DNA of 64,000 nucleotides from an uncultured Lachnospiraceae bacterium (GTDB lineage Bacteria; Bacillota; Clostridia; Lachnospirales; Lachnospiraceae): assembly GCA_910578335.1 (NCBI GenBank), contig CAJTPU010000001.1, forward strand, positions 294,743-358,742. Direction: 5' to 3'. Made by a program: the position numbers and the translations under genes. Below, piece by piece: positions 1 through 9,304 of the stretch (positions within the stretch are counted from its first letter, which is position 1; the number at the start of each line of letters is the position of its first letter). The notes under the pieces are model-generated. The model saw nothing but the letters and a program-made list of their open reading frames with translations, was not told where the DNA came from and ran no database searches.

Positions 1-711
1 AAAATTCCCCGCCGCACCAAACTGCAATTCTCTGCATACCTTCATATAATCAATAATTTCAATATTAGAGGCATACCAGATATCTTCCCTGCCACCCATA
101 AAGGAACAAAATTCCTCTATCAGCTCCCAGTTATTATCATTGTCAAATTCATAGCTGTGCCCCCATACATACATGCACTTTAAGTATTGTGACTTTTTAA
201 AATCCGCAAACTCCCGCGCATACTCCATCAAATGATATTTATGATGGCAGGTTCCTTTCCATTCCATTGCATCAGCAGGCAGTTCAAAATCCCCGTTTTC
301 AAAGCAGGCTGTTCTCGCATATGCAATTCCAAGACTTTTAAAAAGCTGCTTGATTTCCGCATTGTAAGAACCGTTCGGATATGCGTGTCCGCGCACAGGA
401 TAGCCGGTAATGCGTTCCAACCCCTCCCTGTCCGCCAGAATCTCTTTTGCAGTCTCCGTCATGGGACAGCGGGAAATCGTAGGATGCGTCATGGTATGCG
501 TGGCAATTTCATGTCCTGCATACAACGCCTTGATTTTGTCCCTGTCTATCCTCTCGGGTCTTTCCATCTGTCCGTAATTTAGATTAAACGTACCCTTGAT
601 GCCATATTTGTTAAAAATAGCCACAAGCCTTTCGTCCGCCAGTTTCCCGTCGTCATAACTCATGGTAAGCACCTTTGTTTTACCATTTGGAAAACAACTG
701 TAGATTTTCAA
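1..711 (-). CDS. Polysaccharide deacetylase family protein (3' end outside window)
   Basis: The frame is open from a TTG start at 711, six bases after a GGGGAGG ribosome site, to the window edge, so the C-terminus is missing. The N-terminal part has the NodB-type (CE4) metal site: SYDDG at residues 18-22 and H72-T-M-T-H76, the HxxxH zinc pair. Members of this fold remove acetyl groups from chitooligosaccharides, peptidoglycan or other glycans. No signal peptide is visible, so a cytoplasmic or small-glycan substrate is possible. The family call rests on motifs; the substrate is unknown. The TTG start is inferred from the ribosome site. Confidence 0.8.
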   Translation of the reverse strand, partial: MKIYSCFPNGKTKVLTMSYDDGKLADERLVAIFNKYGIKGTFNLNYGQMERPERIDRDKIKALYAGHEIATHTMTHPTISRCPMTETAKEILADREGLERITGYPVRGHAYPNGSYNAEIKQLFKSLGIAYARTACFENGDFELPADAMEWKGTCHHKYHLMEYAREFADFKKSQYLKCMYVWGHSYEFDNDNNWELIEEFCSFMGGREDIWYASNIEIIDYMKVCRELQFGAAGNF

Positions 712-983
712 TTTGAACCTCCCCGTTTTTCTCTTTTAAAGATAATTGTACTACAAAATTCCTCAAATGTCATTTGATTTTTCCCCGCACGATACCATCC
801 TGCAACGTGCAGGCAGCCTCAAAAGTTTAGAAAACTTTTAGGGAATCCTTATGCTTCTGATATTGTAGAACGCTTTGATTGCGTGTATGATAAAATCATA
901 AACAACAAAGCTTCATCACGTATAAACCTGACGGGGAAGCTGCAACTTTGCGCAGAATGCGCAGATAGGAGACTTAATTTCAT

Positions 984-1997
984 ATGATGAAAGATTCTTT
1001 TCGCAACAGACGTAACGGCTTTGAGACGGTTGGCGCCGACGGCAGACGCAGCACAGAGCCTCCATGGGGCAAGATTGCCGGCATTGCGGCGGTGGTTATT
1101 CTTCTGCTGATACTTGCTTTTAATTCCACCTATCAGATTGGGGAGCAGGAGCAGGCGGTGCTGATTACTTTCGGGCAGGCTTCTCCCGTGACCGAGCCGG
1201 GACTGCATTTTAAAATACCTTTTATTCAGGAGGTCAGAAAGGTCAACACCACCATTCAGGGCTTTTCCATCGGCTATGACCCTTCCACCAATATCTCTAA
1301 TGAAGATGAGTCGCTGATGATTACCTCCGATTACAATTTTGTCAATGTGGATTTCTTCGTGGAATACCGCTTTTCCGACCCTGTCAAGGCTGTTTTCGCT
1401 TCCAGCGAGCCTGTCAACATCTTGAAGAACATTAGTATGAGCTGTATTCGTACCGTTATTGGCAGCTATCCCGTTGATGACGTGTTGACAACCGGTAAGA
1501 ATGAAATACAGGCTGCCATCAAGGAAATGATTCTACTGCGGTTAGAAGAACAGGACTTGGGAATCCAGCTTGTCAATATCACCATTCAGGATTCAGAGCC
1601 GCCCACCACAGAGGTAATGGAAGCGTTCAAGGCAGTTGAAACGGCAAAGCAGGGCAAAGAAACTGCACTGAACAATGCCAACAAATACCGCAATGAACAG
1701 ATTCCTTCCGCAGAGGCAAGAGCTGACGCCATTATACAGAGCGCTGAAGCGGAAAAAACTGCCCGTATCAATGAAGCAGCCGCACAGGTGGCACGTTTTA
1801 ACGCCATGTATGAGGAATATATTAAAAATCCCGAAGTTACAAGACAGCGTATGTTCTTTGAGGCAATGGAAGAAATTCTGCCTGACTTAAAGGTCATTAT
1901 TGAAAGCCCGAACGGCAGCACGCAGACCTTTTACCCGCTGGAATCCTTTGTAGATTTTAACGGACAAAGCAATACGCCTGCGGCAGGCGAAAATTAA
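984..1997 (+). CDS. hflK: HflK-like SPFH/band 7 membrane protein
   Basis: This 337-residue protein has a short cytoplasmic N-terminus, one membrane segment at about residues 33-48, then an SPFH/band 7 domain beginning with EQEQAVLITFGQ and a long Ala/Glu-rich coiled coil (about 210-280). In characterised bacteria HflK and HflC form a large membrane cage around FtsH and modulate its proteolysis. hflC follows in the same direction 84 bases later, and ftsH lies at 28.7-31.0 kb. It lacks the Gly/Asn-rich N-terminus of enterobacterial HflK. AGGAG lies 12 bases before the ATG. Family is sure; action on FtsH is inferred. Confidence 0.88.
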   Translation: MMKDSFRNRRNGFETVGADGRRSTEPPWGKIAGIAAVVILLLILAFNSTYQIGEQEQAVLITFGQASPVTEPGLHFKIPFIQEVRKVNTTIQGFSIGYDPSTNISNEDESLMITSDYNFVNVDFFVEYRFSDPVKAVFASSEPVNILKNISMSCIRTVIGSYPVDDVLTTGKNEIQAAIKEMILLRLEEQDLGIQLVNITIQDSEPPTTEVMEAFKAVETAKQGKETALNNANKYRNEQIPSAEARADAIIQSAEAEKTARINEAAAQVARFNAMYEEYIKNPEVTRQRMFFEAMEEILPDLKVIIESPNGSTQTFYPLESFVDFNGQSNTPAAGEN

Positions 1998-2081
1998 AAC
2001 CCCTGTATGGCATGCATATTCCGCCATCATATACGTTTCACCCTGAGACATAATCGTTTTACTTTTACAGAAAGGAATTAT

Positions 2082-2945
2082 ATGAAAACATTTAAAAAAG
2101 TAGCATTAATTGCCGTTATCTTCCTTTTACTCATTATCGGTTCTTCCTGCCTGGTTATCACGCAGGAAGATGAATACAGCCTGATTCGCCAGTTTGGCAA
2201 GGTTGACCATGTTGTGACAGAGGCAGGCGTAAGCTTTAAGCTTCCTTTCGTGCAGACAGTGGATAAGCTGCCCAAACAGACGCTTTTGTACGACCTTGCT
2301 TCCTCTGACGTTATCACCAGTGACAAAAAGACCATGATAACCGACAGCTATATCCTGTGGCACATTACCGACCCCTTAAAGTTTGCACAGACGCTGAATT
2401 CTTCCATATCCAACGCCGAAAGCCGGCTGGATACCATCGTATACAACTCTACCAAAAATATCATCGGCAGTATGACGCAGGAAGACGTTATCAGCGGCAG
2501 GGACGGGGAATTGTCCGCCGCGGTTCTGGCAAACATCGGCAACGCCCTCGACCAATACGGCATAGAGCTTTTATCATTTGAAACCAAGCATTTGGACCTG
2601 CCCGGCGACAACAAGGCTGCCGTCTATGAGCGTATGATTTCCGAGCGCGATAATATCGCCGCCACCTACACGGCGGAAGGCAATTCGGAGGCGCAGATAA
2701 TACGCAATAATACGGACAGGGAAGTTACCATTATGATTTCCGAGGCAGAAAAACAGGCGGAAATTCTGATTGCAGAAGGCGAGGCAGAATACATGCGGAT
2801 TCTCTCCGAGGCATACGCAGACCCTTCCCGCACGGAGTTTTACTCCTTCGTGCGCAGCCTAGACGCCATCAAGGTTTCCATGACGGGAGATAACAAGACT
2901 TTGATTTTGTCCTCTGATTCTCCGATTGCACGGATTTTCTACTAA
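2082..2945 (+). CDS. hflC: HflC-like SPFH/band 7 membrane protein
   Basis: The 287-residue partner of HflK has an N-terminal membrane anchor (about residues 7-24, ending SSCLVITQEDEYSLIRQFG), an SPFH domain and a C-terminal helix rich in Ala and Glu. I start it at 2082, where AAAGGA precedes the ATG; an upstream in-frame ATG at 2007 has no ribosome site. It ends just before a strong terminator. With hflK it forms a two-gene unit expected to assemble a hetero-oligomeric membrane ring that modulates FtsH. The C-terminal end (PIARIFY) fits HflC. Confidence 0.88.
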   Translation: MKTFKKVALIAVIFLLLIIGSSCLVITQEDEYSLIRQFGKVDHVVTEAGVSFKLPFVQTVDKLPKQTLLYDLASSDVITSDKKTMITDSYILWHITDPLKFAQTLNSSISNAESRLDTIVYNSTKNIIGSMTQEDVISGRDGELSAAVLANIGNALDQYGIELLSFETKHLDLPGDNKAAVYERMISERDNIAATYTAEGNSEAQIIRNNTDREVTIMISEAEKQAEILIAEGEAEYMRILSEAYADPSRTEFYSFVRSLDAIKVSMTGDNKTLILSSDSPIARIFY

Positions 2946-2967
2946 ATTTAAATAAAGGGACAATATT

Positions 2968-3020
2968 AAGCCCCGCCGGCAGGTCTGCAATACAGATGCA
3001 GGACTGCGGCGGGGCTTTTA
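2968..3020. terminator. Terminator between hflC and the AlwI-type endonuclease
   Basis: An AAGCCCCGCCG arm (from 2968) pairs with CGGCGGGGCTT (from 3006), with an imperfect middle, followed by TTTTATT. It separates convergent hflC and the R-M operon and could serve both strands. Confidence 0.85.
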
Positions 3021-3032
3021 TTGTACTCATCC

Positions 3033-4814
3033 TTACAGAATACAGCGTTTTTTCCACACCTCTATCTGCCGTGTGATATAGGCATTCCACTTCGTAGAAT
3101 CAGGAACATCCTCGAGAGAAACGCACGCTTCATACAGCGCCATCATATCATCCTTGGTCACTTTCTTACCGTGCTCCCTGCCCTCCCGAATGCCTTTTAA
3201 AAGACTGACAAGCTGGGAAATGGTGAACGGAACGATTTTCTGCTTTTTTCCCTGATACTCATATTTCACAGCCATCCAAAAAGTATTTAATGTATCCGCA
3301 TGAAGAGAAGGCGCCACAAAAATACAGTAATCCGGCGTCTCCGGATGTGCATCTTCAAAATCCCGCAGATGCCGCATCACCGGCTGTCCCTCATTGAACC
3401 ACTGGTCGCGTCCCGTCAGCATAGTTACTTCACATACAAGCCCAAAGCCTTCATAAAAGCACTCAATATCAGGAACACCCGCCGGCGCGGTAAAAACAGG
3501 CTCGTTGTCGTCGCCCATCGGCGCATTTGGCTTTATCAGCAGGGCATCATCCATAATATGCAGCGCAATGCCCACCCACTTTTCCAACGCTATGGAGGGT
3601 TTCATATGCAGGCTTCGAATATTGGTAAGGGCATGTACCGCTTCGTCTATCCGTGCCGCCTGTCGGTAATCCTCCTTCAGCTTCAGTCCTTGCAGTTTTG
3701 TGCGCTCCGTCCTTAAATATGCAATCTGCGTTTTCAGCTTTTCCGCGCTCTCTTCCAACTGATAAACAGATGCGGCTTTCCCGAGCATATTTTCCAGCAG
3801 ATGAATTTCACCAATAATATCCCCCGCGATTTCCGACAGCTTTTCCAATGTCTCAAAAGGCAGCGTATACGCCTTATAGTCAGATATGTACTGCTTATAC
3901 GCCTCTGCGGAAAACGCTTTCGCCGAGCCGTCATCGCTCTCTAAGAGCGCATCGATTTCCACCCTCCTGCGGGGCTCCAAATCCACATAATAGCCGCCGC
4001 CCCTGATATAAATATATTTCGTCAGGCGCAGGTAGCGGATAATATTGTCCGCATATTCCCTCGTATTTTTTGCAGGCTCCGCAAAACCGGAAAGATAATC
4101 TTCCACAAAATCCGTCCGGAATGCCTCCCGCTCCTCTTCCGTCGTAAGCTTACGCATGGCGTCCCTGTACCACAAAAGCTTTTGTGCCTTTGCATCCACT
4201 TCTCTGTAATCTTTTATGGACAATACAAAAATACCGAATTCATCCTTAGAGACGCCTTTTGCCTTTTCCCCCCGCGCGGTGCATAATGTATTTACCGCTT
4301 GAATCAGGCGCAGGGTGTTGATAAAAGGCTTGGTATTATAGTCCTTGCAGTCGCGGCTTAGCGGATTGGGATACTGGAACTTGAGCAGATTGGAAAACAC
4401 TACCTCCTCCAGCGCCACCTCACCCACCAGAAACTGCCTGCCAAGCTCCGTCATTCTGACGCGGTTCTCATGTACCCCTCTGTCATACTCCAACGAAACC
4501 AGACCCAGCTTTTCAAGCGGGTCAAGGGAAGTCCTCCCCCGCATAGGCGCATCCACATACGCCTTGCTGTCAAAAATGTCCCGCGCCTCCTCATAGGACA
4601 TTTCATAGTGCAAATCCTCCAAAATTTCTATCTGCCTCTGGCTCAGCTTCTGTTTGGTCGGCTTATAATAGCGGTTCTTGATTAACAGGCTCTGGTATAT
4701 CATCTGTGTCTCATTGTCCCAGATACGGTTTTCAATTTCTCTTGCCGTTTTTAAAAATGAATACGCCCGCTCCGGATTCCGCATCGTGGTCGATGCGCTC
4801 CAAAGTAAATCCAT
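3033..4814 (-). CDS. AlwI-family type II restriction endonuclease
   Basis: The 593-residue protein opens with LLWSASTTMRNPERAYSFLK, the characteristic start of the AlwI/PleI/MlyI/BstNBI family, whose members cut outside short asymmetric sites such as GGATC or GAGTC. Residues 448-465 (PDIECFYEGFGLVCEVTM) look like the D...ExT core of a PD-(D/E)XK nuclease. It is the last gene of an operon with two adenine methyltransferases; AGGAGG at 4822-4827 overlaps the preceding stop and sits 7 bases before the ATG. Two methyltransferases fit an asymmetric target, which needs a modification on each strand. The exact sequence recognised cannot be read from this protein. Confidence 0.85.
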   Translation of the reverse strand: MDLLWSASTTMRNPERAYSFLKTAREIENRIWDNETQMIYQSLLIKNRYYKPTKQKLSQRQIEILEDLHYEMSYEEARDIFDSKAYVDAPMRGRTSLDPLEKLGLVSLEYDRGVHENRVRMTELGRQFLVGEVALEEVVFSNLLKFQYPNPLSRDCKDYNTKPFINTLRLIQAVNTLCTARGEKAKGVSKDEFGIFVLSIKDYREVDAKAQKLLWYRDAMRKLTTEEEREAFRTDFVEDYLSGFAEPAKNTREYADNIIRYLRLTKYIYIRGGGYYVDLEPRRRVEIDALLESDDGSAKAFSAEAYKQYISDYKAYTLPFETLEKLSEIAGDIIGEIHLLENMLGKAASVYQLEESAEKLKTQIAYLRTERTKLQGLKLKEDYRQAARIDEAVHALTNIRSLHMKPSIALEKWVGIALHIMDDALLIKPNAPMGDDNEPVFTAPAGVPDIECFYEGFGLVCEVTMLTGRDQWFNEGQPVMRHLRDFEDAHPETPDYCIFVAPSLHADTLNTFWMAVKYEYQGKKQKIVPFTISQLVSLLKGIREGREHGKKVTKDDMMALYEACVSLEDVPDSTKWNAYITRQIEVWKKRCIL

Positions 4815-4825
4815 GTGCTTTCCTC

Positions 4826-5755
4826 CTAATAGTTTACAATCAATACCTCTTCACTGTTTTTATTGCGGTCCTTCGTGTGGTAATTGGAATTTGCATAATC
4901 ATAATGAAGCCTCTTCACTTCATATCTGCCTGCGTTGGCAGACGCCCAGTCTGTCAGAATCCGGTTCTCCTTCCCCTTGCTACGCAGAACATTAGACAGG
5001 GCAAAACGAATCCCCCGCTCGTGCAGCCCGTCGATAAAGCGCAGCAAATCCCGCTCCGCATCCTCATTCCAGCCATTTTTTTCATTGTAGGTTGCACAGG
5101 TTATCAAATACGGAGGGTCCATATATACAAAGTCATCGCCCGTCAGCAAAGAAATGTCAAAATTACGGAAGTCTTCACAGGTAAAGGAACAGCGGACAGA
5201 TTTCAGCCTGTCTACAAAATCCGACAGTTTCTCCTGCATTTTTGCATTAAAATCCCTTTTTCCCACGGGCAGGTTGAATTTACCGCTGCTGTTAAACCGA
5301 ATTTGATTATTAAAAGAATAAATAATAAGTGTGTAGAGACGCAGGTAATGAAAAACATCCCTGCCCTGTTCTGCATTAAAATCATCCCGCAGCCTTAAAA
5401 AAGGCTCCTTGTTGTATCTGCTCAGACCGTCCGAACCATTGCAGCCGTAGAACTCATATCCGTTGACAGTACTGTCAGAAAGCCCGTACTCCGTAATAGT
5501 ACGATGAATGGTCTCAAAAATAGTTTCTTTATCCAGCTCCCCAAAAGCATGAAACAGGCAAAAAAGATGCTCGTCCAAATCGTTTAATACAAGCTTCCTG
5601 CAATCTACATTCACTCCCACATTTCCCCCGCCGCAGAATAAATCGACAAAGGTATGTATCCCTTTCGGGAAATAGGGCATAATCTGCGGAAGCAGCCTGT
5701 ATTTTCCGCCTGTGTAGTTTAAGGGCGACTGTATCCACTTTCCGTCATTTACCAT
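4826..5755 (-). CDS. Dam-type DNA adenine methyltransferase, first of two in the R-M operon
   Basis: A D12-class N6-adenine methyltransferase: SPLNYTGGKYRLLPQI near the N-terminus, AdoMet motif I DLFCGGGNVGVNV, and catalytic motif IV MDPPY. I place the start at 5755 so that the protein begins just before the SPLNYTGGK motif; it then overlaps the stop of the upstream methyltransferase by 11 bases. A longer reading frame reaches 5851 but would lie deep inside the neighbour. It presumably methylates one strand of the site cut by the downstream AlwI-type enzyme. The family call is firm; the strand assignment is inference. Confidence 0.85.
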   Translation of the reverse strand: MVNDGKWIQSPLNYTGGKYRLLPQIMPYFPKGIHTFVDLFCGGGNVGVNVDCRKLVLNDLDEHLFCLFHAFGELDKETIFETIHRTITEYGLSDSTVNGYEFYGCNGSDGLSRYNKEPFLRLRDDFNAEQGRDVFHYLRLYTLIIYSFNNQIRFNSSGKFNLPVGKRDFNAKMQEKLSDFVDRLKSVRCSFTCEDFRNFDISLLTGDDFVYMDPPYLITCATYNEKNGWNEDAERDLLRFIDGLHERGIRFALSNVLRSKGKENRILTDWASANAGRYEVKRLHYDYANSNYHTKDRNKNSEEVLIVNY

Positions 5756-6785
5756 GGCAAATACACAAAAATAACCTTTCTTCATTTTCGGGCAGATTGG
5801 TTTTTCCCGTAGAGAACGCTTTGTAGCTCTCAGAAAAGACCTTAACCTCACCCTTATTTCCCAAAATTTTCATAATATCTTCATCGGATATTTTTGCATT
5901 GGAGCGGTCGTTGCCCTTGTCTGCCATATTGTTGTAGGACAACAGGATATAGCGGCTGTTGATACCGCCAATCAAATCGGCAAACGCCTCCGCCGCCTTT
6001 ATTGTACAATAATCGCTCTTCAGCTTCGTGCGGTCCATTTTTCTTGCCACCCCGTATACCTTGGGCTTGCTCCACCTTGCCACATTTTCCAGCACATGAT
6101 ACGCGTCGCAGTACTGGCGGGAATTGTAGGGCGGGTCAATATAGACCAAATCTGCCGTTATTTTTCGCACCAGCCCGTTGGCGTCGGTATTGTAGCACAT
6201 ATTGCCGGGATTGTTGTCGTTGGACGCCTGCGGCACATACAGCTCCAGCGGTTTGTCAAAGGAAGCGCCCTGAATATAGGCGTCGTAGTGCCCGCAGGTA
6301 TTGGCAATCTTGTCCATGGCATAGAGAAGAGACGTAATCAAAATCGCTCTCTCCCTCTCGTTGATGGCTCCGGCTTTAAAGCTGCTCTCGATGTCGCCCC
6401 GTATGTATCCGATTTTGATGCAGTCAGCCCTGCCAAAAAAAGTGTCCGCAAAGTTTTTGGACATGTAATTTTCTCTTTTAGGCGCTGCTGCATTGTATTT
6501 TACCACATAGTCTATAATGGTCTGCGGGTTATATTTCTGCGCCCCAAACCACGCAAAATTGCAGATATAATTGCTGTACATAATGTCGTTGGTAATCAGC
6601 CGCCTGTCGGCAAACGCCGATGACACGGCGCCCGTCCCTGCAAAAATATCCGCTATCGTCTCTACCCCTTCACATTCGCCGGCAACAACGCCTCTGATAA
6701 AATCAAGCAGCTTGTACTTATTGCCCAGATATCTTCTGTTATTGATGGAGGAGCTTTTGTAATGAAGCTCTTTCTTGTCAGCCAT
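5745..6785 (-). CDS. DNA adenine methyltransferase, second of two in the R-M operon
   Basis: This 346-residue protein is a different branch of the D12-class adenine methyltransferases: RRYLGNKYKLLDFI near the start, motif I ADIFAGTGAVSSAF and catalytic motif IV YIDPPYNSRQY. It is the first gene of the R-M operon; AAGGATG precedes the ATG. It differs clearly from the other methyltransferase, as expected where an asymmetric site needs separate enzymes for its two strands. Being transcribed first, it would be made before the nuclease. Divergence from flanking housekeeping genes and the R-M role suggest horizontal acquisition. Confidence 0.85.
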   Translation of the reverse strand: MADKKELHYKSSSINNRRYLGNKYKLLDFIRGVVAGECEGVETIADIFAGTGAVSSAFADRRLITNDIMYSNYICNFAWFGAQKYNPQTIIDYVVKYNAAAPKRENYMSKNFADTFFGRADCIKIGYIRGDIESSFKAGAINERERAILITSLLYAMDKIANTCGHYDAYIQGASFDKPLELYVPQASNDNNPGNMCYNTDANGLVRKITADLVYIDPPYNSRQYCDAYHVLENVARWSKPKVYGVARKMDRTKLKSDYCTIKAAEAFADLIGGINSRYILLSYNNMADKGNDRSNAKISDEDIMKILGNKGEVKVFSESYKAFSTGKTNLPENEERLFLCICHGK

Positions 6786-6993
6786 AACCTATCATCCTTC
6801 GCCCGTTGCTGATTCGAGTGTACAGGTTTTTATGTACTTTAAAACGGACTTTAAGCTTTCCTGCGCCCCTTCCCCGCCACTCAACTCGAAGGGGCGTTAT
6901 CCGCCAATTTCTATCATACCAAATTATCCGTGTAAATTCCATTAAATTGCCAAATTTGCCCGTGCAAAATTAATAAAATCCGCTTTCGTCCGA

Positions 6994-7242
6994 TTACTCC
7001 ATACTATGCGCCGTGATAATCGTATAGCTGTAAGCATTGATTGTAATTCTGCTATTGTCGGTTTCACAGTACCAGTTTTTGCCCTGTCGATAGATATGAC
7101 AGTTTTCGTCCAAGACCTTATTTTTACAGTATGTTACCACATCATCGGTATCCAATTTGAGATTCCGCCTGATTCTGTCCGCTCCCATTTTTGTTGTATG
7201 AATCTTATCCGCATTTTCAAGCAATATCTTCTTATCTTCCAT
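6994..7242 (-). CDS. DUF3781 domain protein
   Basis: An 82-residue cytosolic protein that matches the DUF3781 pattern over its whole length: LLENADKIHTTKMGADRI at the start, a CKNKV segment, KNWYCETDN and a terminal ITINAYSYTIITAHS. The function of this family is not known to me. It lies alone between the R-M operon and a divergent GNAT gene; GGGAGAAG precedes the ATG. Its position beside an R-M operon may be chance. About 208 bases upstream of the R-M operon and 246 bases before the GNAT hold no further gene that I can see. Confidence 0.75.
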   Translation of the reverse strand: MEDKKILLENADKIHTTKMGADRIRRNLKLDTDDVVTYCKNKVLDENCHIYRQGKNWYCETDNSRITINAYSYTIITAHSME

Positions 7243-7488
7243 TCCGGCTTCTCCCGCTCAAATTATTTTTCTCCCTTTTCGGAAAATATCTCCATGCGCA
7301 AAGCTTATATCCTTTTCCCTCATGTTTCAGACGCTCATAAGGGTAGGAATAAAGGAGAGAAAAAGCTGTAACAAATTATAACACAAAATAACTTTTTCCG
7401 GTAATATTGATTATAACCATTCTTGCTATTTACCTGTACACAGTATTTTCTTATAATAAAATATATTATCTATGCGGAGGATACCTTT

Positions 7489-8361
7489 ATGGCTGAAATC
7501 ATTTCAAGACCTTTTAGAATTTTATGCGATTTTATGGATGTGTATCAATTTATGATTGATATCTATGAAAAGGATTGGAAAAACGGTGTTCCTGCTCCAT
7601 TTTTGGAATACGCGCTATCTAGTGACTGGATGGATAAATCTCTGGTACACCGCTGGAAAATTTGGGAGGATAATGGACGTATAGCAGGTCTTGTTTTTTA
7701 CGAAAATCCTATAAATGATGTGTATTTCAGCCTGCGTCCGGGCTATGAGAAATTGGCGGATGAAATGGTTGCGTATGCAGTTTCCTTTATGCCGCGTGTA
7801 GACGGTCATCTCAGATTTGTAATTTTTGACGGGCAAAATGCAATAAAAGAAGCAATAACAAAAGCTGGCTTTCAACAATCTTCGGACTTTACAGAGAAAG
7901 TCTTTGATTTTGAAGAATCACTTAAATATCCGTTGCCGGACGGCTTTCACTTTGTGGAGCCTGAAAAGCTTTCAGTGGAAAAAATAGTGGAGTGCTGTTG
8001 GAAAGGTTTTGACCACGAAAAGGATGAAGGTTCTTGGAACGGAGATGCTGAACATGGCTATTACACATTGATGGCACCGCACATGCATCCGGAGGATGCG
8101 GTCGTCATTGAAAATGACGAGGGGAAGTATGTCTGTTATGCAGGCATGTGGTGGACTCCAAAAAATCACCTTGCTTATATGGAACCACTATGCACTATTC
8201 CAGAATATCGGAAAAAAGGCCTGGCGGCAGCAGCACTTTCAGAGCATTACCGCAGGCTGAAACCCTTAGGCGCAACGCATATGACCGGCGGTGCCAATCC
8301 ATTTTATGATAAGATAGGTTTCAAGCCTATGATTCATTGGACCTTTTGGGAAAAAATATGA
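7489..8361 (+). CDS. GNAT family N-acetyltransferase
   Basis: The start at 7489 follows GGAGG by seven bases; the open frame runs further upstream but without a ribosome site. The 290-residue protein has a divergent N-terminal half and a C-terminal GNAT fold: MEPLCTIPEYRKKGLAAAALSEHYRRL contains the acetyl-CoA pyrophosphate-binding R/Q-x-x-G-x-A pattern, followed by GGANPFYDKIGF. Two-domain GNATs of this length often act on small amines or are uncharacterised. The substrate cannot be predicted. It converges with the macrodomain gene two bases away. Confidence 0.8.
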   Translation: MAEIISRPFRILCDFMDVYQFMIDIYEKDWKNGVPAPFLEYALSSDWMDKSLVHRWKIWEDNGRIAGLVFYENPINDVYFSLRPGYEKLADEMVAYAVSFMPRVDGHLRFVIFDGQNAIKEAITKAGFQQSSDFTEKVFDFEESLKYPLPDGFHFVEPEKLSVEKIVECCWKGFDHEKDEGSWNGDAEHGYYTLMAPHMHPEDAVVIENDEGKYVCYAGMWWTPKNHLAYMEPLCTIPEYRKKGLAAAALSEHYRRLKPLGATHMTGGANPFYDKIGFKPMIHWTFWEKI

Positions 8362-8363
8362 GA

Positions 8364-9206
8364 TTATTTTTTTCCTCCCAGGATTTTTTCATAAATCTGC
8401 CTGTCCCTGTCCTTGAATACATTAAAAATAATCCGCTCCATGGGAAGCGCCGCATTGGCGGCAAGAAATTCCGTCACCGCATGGACGGCAATCTCTGCCG
8501 CTTCCTCATTGGGAAAGTGAAATTCCCCTGTGGAAATACAGCAAAAGGCAACAGAATCTATATGGTTTTCCGCGCAGCATTCCAGTACGCTTTCATAGCA
8601 TTTTTGCAAATCCTGCCGCAAGGAATCCGTCAGAGAGCCGTATACAATCGGTCCCACCGTATGAATGACCCGGTCGCAGGGAAGATTGTAAGCCTTCGTG
8701 ATAGTAGCGGTTCCGACAGGTTCTTCATACGAATTCCCGTATTCTCTGCGCCTCTGCTGCATAATCTGACAGCATTCCTCCCGAAGCTGCATACCCGCGC
8801 TGCTGTGTATGGCATTATCAATACAGCCGTGACAAGGCACAAAGCAGCCCAGCATTTGTGCATTTGCCGCGTTGACAACCGCTCCTACCTTAAGCCTTGT
8901 AATGTCACCCTGCCAGACGGATAATTTCTCCGCGAACACATGGCTGCTGCCATACTGCTCCTTTATGTTGGGAATATCTGACAAAGAAACCGTCCCTTTC
9001 TGCAAAAGCTCCTCCTGCAGGTAGGCGTCCTGCGCCTCCAGCAGCTCCCTTCCCGCCATTTTCGGCATACGGATATTCATCAGGGAGCGGATTATTCTTC
9101 TCTTTTCTTCCTTTTTCATTTCATCCGCCGCCGCAAGACCCCTGTATCTGCCGGAATCTGCTTGTAAGCGGAAAAGAAAATCGTCTGCCGCCTTGCCCTT
9201 GTTCAT
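8364..9206 (-). CDS. Zinc-dependent macrodomain protein-ADP-ribose hydrolase
   Basis: A 280-residue protein with an alpha-helical N-terminal extension (about 1-90) and a macrodomain. The ADP-ribose loop VVNAAN (110-115) is followed by GCFVPCHGCIDNAIHSSAG in place of the usual Gly-rich segment; C121, H126 and C128 match the Cys-His-Cys zinc site of the Zn-macro class, which removes ADP-ribose placed by class M sirtuins. The ATG at 9206 follows AAGGAG. The sirtuin gene lies 98 bases upstream on the same strand, and an extended -10 in the gap may give this gene its own promoter. The class assignment is strong; the protein substrate here is unknown. Confidence 0.88.
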   Translation of the reverse strand: MNKGKAADDFLFRLQADSGRYRGLAAADEMKKEEKRRIIRSLMNIRMPKMAGRELLEAQDAYLQEELLQKGTVSLSDIPNIKEQYGSSHVFAEKLSVWQGDITRLKVGAVVNAANAQMLGCFVPCHGCIDNAIHSSAGMQLREECCQIMQQRRREYGNSYEEPVGTATITKAYNLPCDRVIHTVGPIVYGSLTDSLRQDLQKCYESVLECCAENHIDSVAFCCISTGEFHFPNEEAAEIAVHAVTEFLAANAALPMERIIFNVFKDRDRQIYEKILGGKK

Positions 9207-9229
9207 CAAACTCTCTCCTTATTTCTATA

Positions 9230-9238
9230 ATTATAGCA
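9230..9238 (-). promoter_or_regulatory. Extended -10 promoter candidate for the macrodomain gene
   Basis: On the minus strand TGCTATAAT forms an extended -10 box about 24 bases before the ATG. No good -35 is present. It would allow eraser expression independent of the sirtuin. Confidence 0.45.
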
Positions 9239-9304
9239 TAGTCCTATTCCCCAAAAAGTACAAACATTTTCGCTGTTTTTCCATAAAACGGTAATATTGC
9301 TCCT

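Noticed and set aside
849..1208. Minus-strand frame of 119 residues over the hflK start
   Set aside because: Overlaps the conserved hflK coding region, low-complexity and no ribosome site; a shadow frame.
4706..5398. Plus-strand frame of 230 residues inside the R-M operon
   Set aside because: Antisense to a methyltransferase with intact motifs; its residues match no family and it has no ribosome site.
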